NCBI RefSeq assembly: GCF_004352845.1
Contig: NZ_SJRX01000001.1
Location: 806,001 to 870,000 of the forward strand
Source: Luteimonas terricola
Lineage (GTDB): Bacteria > Pseudomonadota > Gammaproteobacteria > Xanthomonadales > Xanthomonadaceae
DNA: 64,000 bases
Direction: 5' to 3'
The first letter of the stretch is position 1, and every line of letters starts with the position of its first letter. Positions 1-7,754 of this stretch are shown here, piece after piece. The position numbers and the translations under genes are program-made. The notes under the pieces were generated by a model, which ran no database searches, had not been told where the DNA came from, and worked only from the letters and a program-made list of their open reading frames with translations.

Positions 1-900
1 CGCCTTGTAGTGGCGGACGATGGTCGGGTATTGCCAGTCCCGGGTGTCCTGGAACTCGCTGGCCAGGGCGTAGCGCGCGGTGCGGCCCGGATAGCCGGCC
101 ACCATCACGAAGTCGCCTGCGCCCAGCGGACGGTCGGCGAACTCGAGCCAGCGCTTCGGCTCGTAGGGCACGTTGTCTTCGGCGAACGCCGCCGGCTTGC
201 CGTCCTTGCCCACGTAGGCGCGATAAAAAGAGAAGTCGCCGGTGTGGCGCGGCCACATCCAGTTGTCGACCTCGCCACCGTAGGCGCCGACGCTGCCCTG
301 CGGCGCATACACCAGGCGCACGTCGCGGATCTCGAGGTTCTTGAACAGCCGGTAGGTGTTGCCGCCGGCAAAGCTGTACAGGCGGCAGCGGTAGCCTTCA
401 TCCGCCTCGCAGGAGGCCACCAGGGACTTCTCGATCGCGTCGAGCGCATGGGTGCGGCCGATGGCGTCGGCGGCGCCGTCGACCGCGGCCTGCACCTGTG
501 CGGTGACGTCCTCGATCGACTCCAGCGCGAAGATGCGCGAGTTCGGCCCGGCGCTGATCTCGTCACCGACCTCGGCGGCGTAGAAGCCGTCGCGCATCAG
601 GTTCTTCTCGGGCGTCGAATTGAGCTGGATGGCGCCGTAGGCGCAGTGGTGGTTGGTCGCGACCAGGCCCTGCGGCGAGACGAAGCTCGCGGTGCAGCCG
701 CCCAGCGAGACCACGGCGCCCAGGGGATCGCCGGTGAGGTCGGCAAGCTGCTCGGGCTTGAGCTTGAGCCCGGCCTTCTTCAGTGGCAGCGCGATCTCGG
801 GGAGCTGCTGCGGCACCCACATGCCTTCGCCGGCGTAGGCGGGGCTGGCGGCGGCCGTGACTGCGGCGGCGGCGGCGGCGGCGATGAGGGTCTTGCGCAT
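1..900 (-). CDS. S46 family dipeptidyl-peptidase (C-terminus outside window)
   Basis: Periplasmic serine exopeptidase of family S46 (DPP7/DPP11 type), which removes dipeptides from the N-terminus of peptides. The start at 898-900 gives an Ala-rich signal peptide ending near SPAYA, then the family start GEGMWVPQQLPE. The catalytic His lies in TNHHC and the catalytic Asp in MWPRHTGDF. The Ser-containing third is beyond position 1, so 300 codons are seen of a usual 700 or more. It lies 37 bp downstream of a complete paralogue on the same strand and is probably cotranscribed with it. The two share blocks such as the VVSLGGCTASFVSPQG segment, so they are tandem duplicates that have diverged. S1-subsite specificity cannot be read from this part. 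Confidence 0.9.
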   Translation of the reverse strand, partial: MRKTLIAAAAAAAVTAAASPAYAGEGMWVPQQLPEIALPLKKAGLKLKPEQLADLTGDPLGAVVSLGGCTASFVSPQGLVATNHHCAYGAIQLNSTPEKNLMRDGFYAAEVGDEISAGPNSRIFALESIEDVTAQVQAAVDGAADAIGRTHALDAIEKSLVASCEADEGYRCRLYSFAGGNTYRLFKNLEIRDVRLVYAPQGSVGAYGGEVDNWMWPRHTGDFSFYRAYVGKDGKPAAFAEDNVPYEPKRWLEFADRPLGAGDFVMVAGYPGRTARYALASEFQDTRDWQYPTIVRHYKA

Positions 901-937
901 GCGTCGGTATCCTGGATTCTGGTGGATGGATCGGAGT

Positions 938-3133
938 CTAACGGCCGGCGGCGGCGGCCGGGCGCTGCCGGTCGGCCTGGTCGAGCGGCAGGCCCATCTC
1001 GCGCAGCAGCTGCGGCGCGGGATAGACGCGGGCCATGATCCAGCGCATGTAGCGGGCGTCGACATGGATCGCGCGCTTGTAGCGCGGGTCGAACTTCCAG
1101 CTGGCGCTGACCGCTTCCCAGTTGCTGTCGAAGTTCAGGCCGACCAGGCGACCGCGGGCGTCCATCACCGGCGAACCCGAGTTGCCGCCGGTGGTGTCCA
1201 GGTTGGTGAGGAAGTTGACCGTCTGCGTGCCGAGGCCGGGATCGACCGTGGCGCCGAAGTCGCGCCGCGCAATGGCGGCGAGCAGCGGCGCCGGGGCGTC
1301 GAAGGGATCCACGCCGGTGTGCTTCTCGACAATGCCCTCGACCGTGGTCAGCGGCGACCAGCTGACCGCGTCGCGCGGCTGCAGGCTGCTGATGCGGCCG
1401 TAGCTCACGCGCAGGGTGGAGTTGGCGTCCGGGTACACCGCCCTGCCCTGCGAGCGCGCGTGGCCGATCATGCCGCGCATATAGGCCGGGCGCAGGCGCA
1501 GCAGTTCACCGGCGCGGGCCTTGTCCTCGTCCTCGAAGCGCAGCTCGGCCTGCAGCAGGGTGGCCGCGGCGCCCATCAGGGGATCCGCCGAGGCCTGGAC
1601 TTCGGCCGGGTCGGCCGCCAGCAGGCGCAGGCGCTCCTCCTCCGCGGCCAGCGCCGTATCCGAGTACAGGGCCACGAGCGCGGCTTCGGTGGCGGCGGCA
1701 TCGGTGCCGAACACGGCCTCGACTTCGGGCACCCGCTGCGCGGCCGGCAGTGCGCGATGGCGGGCCAGCAGCTCGGTCAGGATCGCGCGCTCCACCGCCG
1801 GCGCGTAGCGGCGCTGGGCCTGTTTCAGGGCGGCTTCGATCCGGGCTTCGTCGCGCAGCTGGTAGCCAGGCTCGCGCCCGGCATCCGGCTTGCCACGCTC
1901 CAGCGCCAGCCGCTGCAGCTGCATGGCGCCACGCAGCAGTTGGGTCCGGCCGCCCAGCATCGCGAACAGCTGGTCGCGTTCGCGCGTGGCGCGGGCCTCG
2001 GCGATCACCTCCTGCGCGGCAGCGATATCGGCGCGGGTGGCGGCGGCATCGGGCTGGCCTGCCAGCCACTCGGACATGACCGCTTCCTCATGTCGACGCC
2101 CGGCCACTGCATCGCTGCGACGCAGGCCGTCGAGCTCGCCCTGGGCACGCTTGAGGGTGTTCTTCAGGCCGGCGACCTGGGCGGCGTAGCGCACTTCGGC
2201 ATCGGCGTCGCCGGCCGAACCGCGTTCGACGGCCGCCAGCAGCGCATCCATCAGCTCCACGCGCGAGGGCAGCTGCCACTCGACCTGGTCGGCGAACTCC
2301 GCGGCCGTGCGGTGGCGGAAGGTGCGTCCGGGATAGCCCGCCAGCATGGCGAAGTCGCCCTCGGCCAGCGGATCCGTCGACACCTCCAGCCACGCCGCCG
2401 GCCGGTAGGGCACGTTGTCGGGCGAGTACGCCGCCGGCAGGCCGTCCGGGCCGACGTAGGCGCGATAGAAGGTGAAGTCGCCGCTGTGCCGCGGCCACAT
2501 GAAGTTGTCGATCTCGTCGCCATAGCTGCCGATCGCATCCGGCGGCGCGTAGGCCAGGCGGATGTCCTTCAGCTCGAGCTGGCGCACCAGGTGGAAGTCG
2601 GTGCCGTAGTACATGTCGGCCACGCTGCAGCGGTAGCCGGGCTCGGCCTCGCACTCGGCCACGGCGGCCTTGGACGCGGCCTCGACGGCGTCGTGGTAGG
2701 CGCGTCCGGTCTTGCCCCGGGCGTCGGCGAGGATGCGGTCGGTGATGCGCTCGAAGCGGTCGGTCACCAGCACCCGCGCCCCCGGTCCGGCGGAGACTTC
2801 GTCGGCCATCGTGGCGGCATTGAAGCCGTTGACGATCAGGTTGTTCTCCGGCGTCGAATTCAGTTGGATCGCGCCGTGGGCGCAGTGGTGGTTGGTGACT
2901 ACCAGGCCCTGCGGCGACACGAAGCTCGCGGTGCAGCCGCCCAGCGAGACCACGGCGCTCATCGGCGGCCGGGACAGGTCTGACAGGTTCGCCGGATCGC
3001 CCTGGAACCCCGCCCCGCGCATGGCCGTTTCGATCTCCGGCAGCTGGGACGGAAGCCACATGCCCTCGTCGGCAAGGGCGGCGGCGGGGAGCAGGAGGGC
3101 GGCAATGGCCGCGGTGGTGAAGCACAGGCGCAT
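938..3133 (-). CDS. S46 family dipeptidyl-peptidase (DPP7/DPP11-like)
   Basis: A complete 731-residue S46 exopeptidase. A signal peptide (about residues 1-21, ending ALA) precedes DEGMWLPSQLPE. The catalytic triad is visible as His82/His83 in TNHHC, Asp219 in MWPRHSGDF and Ser652 in GGNSGSPV. Known members use the residue 18 positions after the catalytic Ser to choose the P1 side chain: Gly in DPP7 (hydrophobic) and Arg in DPP11 (Asp/Glu). Here that position is Ser670 (NFDSNWE). A hydrophobic or small P1 preference is therefore my inference, and DPP11 activity looks unlikely. It is the first gene of the tandem pair and is transcribed away from tdh. The start is the only ATG placed before the signal peptide. 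Confidence 0.93.
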   Translation of the reverse strand: MRLCFTTAAIAALLLPAAALADEGMWLPSQLPEIETAMRGAGFQGDPANLSDLSRPPMSAVVSLGGCTASFVSPQGLVVTNHHCAHGAIQLNSTPENNLIVNGFNAATMADEVSAGPGARVLVTDRFERITDRILADARGKTGRAYHDAVEAASKAAVAECEAEPGYRCSVADMYYGTDFHLVRQLELKDIRLAYAPPDAIGSYGDEIDNFMWPRHSGDFTFYRAYVGPDGLPAAYSPDNVPYRPAAWLEVSTDPLAEGDFAMLAGYPGRTFRHRTAAEFADQVEWQLPSRVELMDALLAAVERGSAGDADAEVRYAAQVAGLKNTLKRAQGELDGLRRSDAVAGRRHEEAVMSEWLAGQPDAAATRADIAAAQEVIAEARATRERDQLFAMLGGRTQLLRGAMQLQRLALERGKPDAGREPGYQLRDEARIEAALKQAQRRYAPAVERAILTELLARHRALPAAQRVPEVEAVFGTDAAATEAALVALYSDTALAAEEERLRLLAADPAEVQASADPLMGAAATLLQAELRFEDEDKARAGELLRLRPAYMRGMIGHARSQGRAVYPDANSTLRVSYGRISSLQPRDAVSWSPLTTVEGIVEKHTGVDPFDAPAPLLAAIARRDFGATVDPGLGTQTVNFLTNLDTTGGNSGSPVMDARGRLVGLNFDSNWEAVSASWKFDPRYKRAIHVDARYMRWIMARVYPAPQLLREMGLPLDQADRQRPAAAAGR

Positions 3134-3223
3134 GGGATCCCCGTTGGTCTGGACAGCCCGCGACCTTAGGCCGTGGCGGCCGCCGCAGGCAAATGCCGAC
3201 GGTCATCGCCGGGGGGGCGACGG

Positions 3224-3229
3224 TACAAT
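3224..3229 (+). promoter_or_regulatory. Possible -10 box of tdh
   Basis: TACAAT lies about 70 bases before the preferred tdh start, in the gap to the divergent peptidase gene. No convincing -35 box is present at 17 bases, so this is only suggestive. Confidence 0.3.
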
Positions 3230-3297
3230 GCGCATCCCAGACCTGAACCGATCGGCCCACCATGTCGCAGCCGCAACAGTCCGCCATCCCCACCACC

Positions 3298-4317
3298 ATG
3301 AAGGCGCTGGTCAAGCGCGAGCTCGCCAAGGGCATCTGGATGGAGGAAGTCCCGGTGCCGGAGCCGGGCCCGAACGAGGTGCTGATCCGCCTGGAGAAGA
3401 CCGCGATCTGCGGCACCGACCTGCACATCTACCTCTGGGACGAGTGGGCGCAGCGCACCATCCCGCAGGGCCTGGTGATCGGCCACGAATTCGTGGGCCG
3501 CGTGGTCAAGCTCGGCCCCGGCGCGACCGGCTACGAGGTCGGCCAGCGCGTCTCCGCCGAAGGGCACATCGTCTGCGGCCAGTGCCGCAACTGCCGCGCC
3601 GGCAAGCAGCACCTGTGCCCGAACACGGTGGGCATCGGCGTCAACCGCAATGGCGCCTTCGCCGAGTACATCGTGATGCCGGCCAGCAACCTGTGGCCCA
3701 TCCCCGACCAGATCCCGAGCGAGCTGGCCGCCTTCTTCGATCCCTACGGCAACGCCGCGCACTGCGCGCTCGAGTTCGACGTGGTCGGCGAGGACGTGCT
3801 GATCACCGGCGCCGGCCCGATCGGGGTCATGGCCGCGGGCATCTGCAAGCACATCGGTGCGCGCAACGTGGTGGTCACCGACGTCAACGACTTCCGCCTG
3901 AAGCTGGCCGCCGACATGGGCGCCACCCGCGTGGTCAACGTCAGCAAGACCTCGGTCAAGGACGTCATGGCCGAACTCCACATGGACGGCTTCGACGTCG
4001 GCCTGGAGATGAGCGGCAATCCGGCGGCGTTCAACGACATGCTCGACTGCATGTACCACGGCGGCAAGGTCGCCCTCCTCGGCCTGCTGCCCAAGGGCGC
4101 CGGCATCGACTGGGACCGCGTGATCTTCAAGGGCCTGACCCTGCACGGCATCTACGGCCGGCGCATGTACGAGACCTGGTACAAGATGACCCAGCTCGTG
4201 CTCTCGGGCTTCCCGCTGCACAAGGTGCTCAGCCACCAGCTGCCGGCCGACGAGTTCCAGAAGGGCTTCGACCTGATGGAGAGCGGCAAGTCGGGCAAGG
4301 TGGTCCTGAGCTGGTGA
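3298..4317 (+). CDS. tdh: L-threonine 3-dehydrogenase
   Basis: Zinc-dependent medium-chain dehydrogenase that oxidises L-threonine to 2-amino-3-oxobutyrate with NAD+. From this start the protein has 339 residues. The catalytic zinc ligands fall at Cys38, His63 and Glu64, and the structural zinc cysteines at 93, 96, 99 and 107. This is exactly the numbering of the E. coli enzyme, which is why I prefer this ATG. An upstream in-frame ATG at 3262 would add 12 residues. Neither start has a clear Shine-Dalgarno sequence. The Rossmann glycine motif [13 protein letters not shown] follows. The next gene, kbl, supplies the second step of the pathway. Confidence 0.95.
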   Translation: MKALVKRELAKGIWMEEVPVPEPGPNEVLIRLEKTAICGTDLHIYLWDEWAQRTIPQGLVIGHEFVGRVVKLGPGATGYEVGQRVSAEGHIVCGQCRNCRAGKQHLCPNTVGIGVNRNGAFAEYIVMPASNLWPIPDQIPSELAAFFDPYGNAAHCALEFDVVGEDVLITGAGPIGVMAAGICKHIGARNVVVTDVNDFRLKLAADMGATRVVNVSKTSVKDVMAELHMDGFDVGLEMSGNPAAFNDMLDCMYHGGKVALLGLLPKGAGIDWDRVIFKGLTLHGIYGRRMYETWYKMTQLVLSGFPLHKVLSHQLPADEFQKGFDLMESGKSGKVVLSW

Positions 4318-4361
4318 CAGGTGCGGGCTGGTCGCGCTGGCCGGTGGCCGATGTCCGGCGC

Positions 4362-4469
4362 GAGGCAGGTGGCGCCGCCGCGGCGCGACACGCCGTGAAT
4401 ACGTCCATGTAGGCTCATCGGCGGCATCCATGCCGCCGAAGGTCGCGTCGCGGCGGCGCCACCTGCCTC
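4362..4469. repeat. Nested inverted-repeat element between tdh and kbl
   Basis: The outer arms, 4362-4389 and 4442-4469, are 28 bases each and complementary except at one position. Inside them, 4419-4438 is a perfect 9-bp stem (CGGCGGCAT / ATGCCGCCG) with a two-base loop. The element fills most of the tdh-kbl gap and ends 22 bases before the kbl start. The motif TACGTCCATGTA-GGCTC next to the inner stem resembles intergenic repeats scattered in Lysobacter-like genomes; that link is from memory and was not searched. Confidence 0.8.
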
Positions 4470-4491
4470 CCCAACCTTCGAGGAGTGTCCC

Positions 4492-5685
4492 GTGTCCCTC
4501 ACCGAACGCTATAGCGAGACCCTGGCCGAGATCCGCGAGGCGGGCCTGTTCAAGGCCGAGCGCATCATCACCAGCCCGCAGTCGGCGGAGATCGAACTGG
4601 CCGACGGCCGCACGGTGCTGAACTTCTGCGCCAACAATTACCTCGGCCTGGCCGACCATCCCGACGTCATCGCCGCCGCGCGCGACGCGCTGGACACGCA
4701 CGGCTTCGGCATGGCCTCGGTGCGCTTCATCTGCGGCACCCAGGACCTGCACAAGGAGCTGGAGCAGACCATCGCGGACTTCTTCGGCAAGGAGGACACC
4801 ATCCTCTACGCCGCCTGCTTCGACGCCAACGGCGGCCTGTTCGAGCCGCTGCTGGGCGAAGGGGACGCGATCATCAGTGATTCGCTCAACCATGCCTCGA
4901 TCATCGACGGCGTGCGCCTGTGCAAGGCGAAGCGCTACCGCTACGCCAACTGCGACATGGCGGACCTGGAGAAGCAGCTCCAGCAGGCCCGCACCGATGG
5001 CGCACGCACGATCATGATCACCACCGACGGCGTGTTCTCGATGGACGGCTTCATTGCGCCGCTCGACGAGATCACGGCGCTGGCGGCGAAGTACGACGCC
5101 CTGGTCCACATCGACGAGTGCCACGCCACCGGTTTCCTCGGCGCCACGGGCCGCGGCTCGGCTGAGGTCAAGGGCGTTCTGGACCGGATCGACATCATCA
5201 CCGGCACGCTGGGCAAGGCGATGGGCGGCGCGCTGGGCGGCTTCACGACGGCGAAGGCCGAAGTGGTGGAACTGCTGCGCCAGCGCTCGCGACCCTATCT
5301 GTTCTCCAACTCGCTGCCGCCGCACGTGGTGGCCGCGGGCACGAAGGCGTTCCAGATGCTCGATGCCGCCGGCGAGCTGCGCGAGCGCCTGGCCACCAAT
5401 ACCGCCTGGTTCCGCGAGCGCATGAGCGCCGCCGGCTTCGACCTCAAGCCGGGTGTGCACCCGATCGTCCCGGTGATGCTGTACGACGCGCCGCTGGCGC
5501 AGCGCTTCGCCGAGCGCCTGCTCGAGGAAGGCATCTACGCGATCGGCTTCTTCTTCCCGGTGGTGCCCAAGGACCAGGCGCGCATCCGCACGCAGCTGTC
5601 GGCCGCGCACACCCGCGAGCACCTGGAGCGGGCGGTCGACGCCTTCACGCGCATCGGGCGTGAACTGGGCGTGCTCAGGAGTTGA
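4492..5685 (+). CDS. kbl: Glycine C-acetyltransferase (2-amino-3-ketobutyrate CoA ligase)
   Basis: PLP enzyme of the alpha-oxoamine synthase family. It splits 2-amino-3-oxobutyrate with CoA into glycine and acetyl-CoA, completing threonine degradation begun by Tdh. The protein has 397 residues, the usual length. The PLP lysine is Lys242 in [11 protein letters not shown]. His134 in SLNHAS and Asp208/His211 in HIDECHATG are the other cofactor contacts. The start is GTG, supported by GAGGAG seven bases upstream; the alternative of starting inside the conserved N-terminus is unlikely. It lies 174 bp after tdh with the nested repeat between them, so readthrough is plausible but must cross a strong hairpin. 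Confidence 0.95.
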   Translation: MSLTERYSETLAEIREAGLFKAERIITSPQSAEIELADGRTVLNFCANNYLGLADHPDVIAAARDALDTHGFGMASVRFICGTQDLHKELEQTIADFFGKEDTILYAACFDANGGLFEPLLGEGDAIISDSLNHASIIDGVRLCKAKRYRYANCDMADLEKQLQQARTDGARTIMITTDGVFSMDGFIAPLDEITALAAKYDALVHIDECHATGFLGATGRGSAEVKGVLDRIDIITGTLGKAMGGALGGFTTAKAEVVELLRQRSRPYLFSNSLPPHVVAAGTKAFQMLDAAGELRERLATNTAWFRERMSAAGFDLKPGVHPIVPVMLYDAPLAQRFAERLLEEGIYAIGFFFPVVPKDQARIRTQLSAAHTREHLERAVDAFTRIGRELGVLRS

Positions 5686-5695
5686 TCTGCAGGCC

Positions 5696-5732
5696 GCGGG
5701 TCCTTGCGGACCCGCAGCTGGCCGCCGGCCAG
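5696..5732. terminator. Double hairpin in the convergent gap after kbl
   Basis: Two adjacent perfect stems lie between kbl and the convergent hypothetical gene: GCGGGTCC/GGACCCGC with loop TTGC (5696-5715) and CTGGCC/GGCCAG with loop GCC (5718-5732). No T tract follows on either strand, so a role in termination or 3'-end protection is an inference. Confidence 0.4.
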
Positions 5733-5768
5733 TAGCCGCGGGCCAGGACGGGGGTCAGTACAAGGCGG

Positions 5769-6377
5769 TCAGCGCGGCCCGCCACCGTCGGCTTCCGGGT
5801 CCGCTTCGGGGGCCGCTTCCGGATCTGCTTCGGGTTTCGCTTCGGGTTTCGCCTGGACCGGCGCGGACTGGTCTCCGACGGGAGCCGTCGCAGTCCCGTC
5901 TGCACCTGGCGCGGCCACGGCCGCTGCGGCCGGCGCGGCTCCGCGCGCAATGCGCACGCCGCGGGACTTCATCCAGGCATCGAACTCATCGGCAGTCATC
6001 TGCCGGCCGTTCTGGTTCATGTCGAAGCGCCAGGGCGCGTTGTCGAACTCGGTCCTGGGCTTGTAGGCGGCCGGGTCGTTCGGATCGGCGACGCTGGCAG
6101 GCGGCGCGATGGCCACGTTGCGGCAGCCCTCGATGCGTCGGCGCAGCAGCACTTCGTCGACGGTGTGCGATTCGTCATAGGCATGCCCGAGGACACCGCT
6201 GTTGGCGCCGAGCATGTACGACGGCGCCGTCAACTCCAGGGCCAGCGGTGCGAGCACGGTCACACGCTGCACGTTCGCGCCCGTATTGGGCAGGCCGGCG
6301 CAATCCACCGCCGCCGCTGCCAGGCCGGGGGCCGCGAGGCCCGCTGTCGCCACCACTAGCCACGCCAGACGCTTCAT
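5769..6377 (-). CDS. Secreted protein of unknown function with an EF-hand-like segment and Pro-Glu-Ala tail
   Basis: I do not recognise this 202-residue protein. A signal peptide (MKRLAWLVVATAGLAAPGLA) is followed by a short domain with two cysteines (VDCAGLP and EGCRNV) that could form a disulfide. The segment DMNQNGRQMTADEFDAWM resembles a calcium-binding EF-hand loop but carries one extra residue between the Gly and the hydrophobic position. An Ala-rich stretch and then a low-complexity KPEAKPEADPEAAPEADPEA tail end the protein. Such Pro/Glu-rich tails usually act as spacers. It is convergent with kbl and lies 103 bp downstream of the OmpA pair on the same strand, behind their terminator. 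Codon use matches the neighbours. Confidence 0.65.
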   Translation of the reverse strand: MKRLAWLVVATAGLAAPGLAAAAVDCAGLPNTGANVQRVTVLAPLALELTAPSYMLGANSGVLGHAYDESHTVDEVLLRRRIEGCRNVAIAPPASVADPNDPAAYKPRTEFDNAPWRFDMNQNGRQMTADEFDAWMKSRGVRIARGAAPAAAAVAAPGADGTATAPVGDQSAPVQAKPEAKPEADPEAAPEADPEADGGGPR

Positions 6378-6428
6378 CGCCTACATCCACTGCTGAGATC
6401 CGGCCGGAAGTGTAGCAGCCGCCGGATA

Positions 6429-6459
6429 CACGAAGCCCGGCACAAGGCCGGGCTTCGTG
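6429..6459 (-). terminator. Terminator-like hairpin after ompA copy 1
   Basis: A perfect 13-bp stem, CACGAAGCCCGGC with its complement and a five-base loop, lies 22 bases beyond the stop of the first OmpA gene. There is no clear T run on the minus strand, so efficiency is uncertain. Confidence 0.6.
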
Positions 6460-6480
6460 GTGTTGCCAGTGCCGCCGTCC

Positions 6481-7575
6481 TCAGTTCTGGACGTTCAGCT
6501 CCGTGCGGCGGTTGATCGCACGGCCTTCCGGGTTGTCCGAACCGTCATCGTTGGTGTTCGGCGCGATCGGGCGGCTCTCGCCGTAACCGGTCGGACCCAC
6601 CATGCGCGAGCTGTCGATGCCGTTCGAGGCCAGGTAGTCGTACACCGCAGTCGCGCGGCGCTCCGACAGGGCCTGGTTGTACGCATCGGTACCCTTCGAG
6701 TCGGTGTGGCCAGCCACCTCGACCTTCAGCTCCGGATAACGCTTCAGGATCTCGATCGCCTCGTTCAGGATCGACACCGCATCCGGACGCAGGGTCGACT
6801 TGTCGAAGTCGAAGTTCACGCCCTTCAGGTCGATCGACACCGGTACCGGGCAGCCGTCCGGACCGATCGTCTGGCCAGGCTGCGAATCCGGGCAGCGGTC
6901 GTCGCAATCGTTCACGCCGTCACCGTCGCTGTCCATGTCGGCGCAGCTCGGGGCCACCGGCGCGGGCGCCGGGGCGACCGGGGCGGTCGGCTCCGGACCC
7001 AGCGGGATCACGACGCCCACCGTGGCCAGCACGTCGCCCAACCAGTCTTCGCCGGGAGCAGAGACGCTGCGGTCGTCAAAGTCGGCGCGATAGGCCAGCT
7101 CCGTGCGGACCTTTACGCGGCCGACGTCACCCTGCGCGCCGACACCGACCTTGGCGGCGAAGTTGCCTTCCTCGCGCTGACCGGGGGAGTTGGGGCTCGG
7201 GAACGCGTCGTACTCTTCCTCCGAACGCTGGTAGCCGATGCCGGCCAGCAGGTACGGGTTCCAGCCGCGACCCTCGGACAGGAAGTGGCGGCGCAGGTCC
7301 AGCGAAATGCCGTACTGGCTCCAGTTCAGGTCGCGGTTGGCGTCCTTCTGCGGGTTCTGGTAATTCAGTTCGGCGTCCACCGACCACTCGGGCGCGATGA
7401 ACTTGCCGATGCCGAGACCCAGGAACGGCGCATTGCGCGTGTCGCGCTCGCCATCCTGGAGGTTCATGCCGGCGCTGCCGGTCAGGTACCAACGGTCATC
7501 GAACTCCTGGGCGGAGGCGGCATACGAAAATGCGAGGCCTGCCAACAGGGCGGTGCTCAGCACGCGAGTCTTCAT
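6481..7575 (-). CDS. OmpA/OprF-family outer membrane protein, copy 1
   Basis: Outer-membrane protein of 364 residues. In order it has a signal peptide (about 1-22, ending ASA), an N-terminal beta-barrel domain rich in alternating aromatic residues, and a Pro-Ala linker. A calcium-binding thrombospondin type 3-like hinge with two Cys (DSDGDGVNDCDDRCPD) follows, then a C-terminal OmpA domain that binds peptidoglycan, with the signature HTDSKGTDAYNQALSERRA. The start has AGGAG eight bases upstream. Copy 2 lies immediately upstream. Outside the signal peptides the two proteins differ at only nine positions, all in the middle. Each copy has its own 3' hairpin, and a possible promoter lies between them, so the copies may be expressed separately. 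Confidence 0.93.
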   Translation of the reverse strand: MKTRVLSTALLAGLAFSYAASAQEFDDRWYLTGSAGMNLQDGERDTRNAPFLGLGIGKFIAPEWSVDAELNYQNPQKDANRDLNWSQYGISLDLRRHFLSEGRGWNPYLLAGIGYQRSEEEYDAFPSPNSPGQREEGNFAAKVGVGAQGDVGRVKVRTELAYRADFDDRSVSAPGEDWLGDVLATVGVVIPLGPEPTAPVAPAPAPVAPSCADMDSDGDGVNDCDDRCPDSQPGQTIGPDGCPVPVSIDLKGVNFDFDKSTLRPDAVSILNEAIEILKRYPELKVEVAGHTDSKGTDAYNQALSERRATAVYDYLASNGIDSSRMVGPTGYGESRPIAPNTNDDGSDNPEGRAINRRTELNVQN

Positions 7576-7668
7576 TACGTAACTCCTAGATGTCAGTCAG
7601 GAAATGATCGGGGATGGCTGTGATGGGAGGCCGGCCACCAGCCGCCCGACCCTGCCAGTCGCGGCGCA

Positions 7669-7695
7669 ATCATACACAATTCAGTTAGATGTTAA
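7669..7695 (-). promoter_or_regulatory. Possible promoter of ompA copy 1
   Basis: On the minus strand TTAACA (7690-7695) and TATGAT (7669-7674) are separated by 15 bases in an A+T-rich patch that is unusual for this window. The -10 box is good but the spacing is short. It lies 93 bases before the copy 1 start. Confidence 0.4.
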
Positions 7696-7712
7696 CCATC
7701 CATTAAAAGACA

Positions 7713-7734
7713 GGGCCCGGCAGTAACCGGGCCC
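7713..7734 (-). terminator. Intrinsic terminator after ompA copy 2
   Basis: A perfect 8-bp stem, GGGCCCGG/CCGGGCCC with loop CAGTAA, is followed on the minus strand by TGTCTTTTAA. It sits 20 bases past the copy 2 stop and separates the two copies. Confidence 0.8.
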
Positions 7735-7754
7735 CGTCCGTAGCCATTGCGTCC

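Noticed and set aside
857-2983. 708-residue plus-strand frame opposite the S46 peptidase
   Set aside because: Compositional shadow. The minus-strand protein has a signal peptide and an intact catalytic triad.
4362-4469. CRISPR or insertion-sequence interpretation of the inverted repeats
   Set aside because: There are no repeated spacer units, no transposase gene and no target-site duplication that I can see.
3166-5622. 818-residue minus-strand frame opposite tdh and kbl
   Set aside because: It runs through the intergenic repeat and is antisense to two clear enzymes, with no recognisable domain.
5769-6377. Lipoprotein reading of the unknown secreted protein
   Set aside because: The only early Cys (VDCAG) is preceded by AAAVD rather than a lipobox; an ordinary signal peptidase site fits better.
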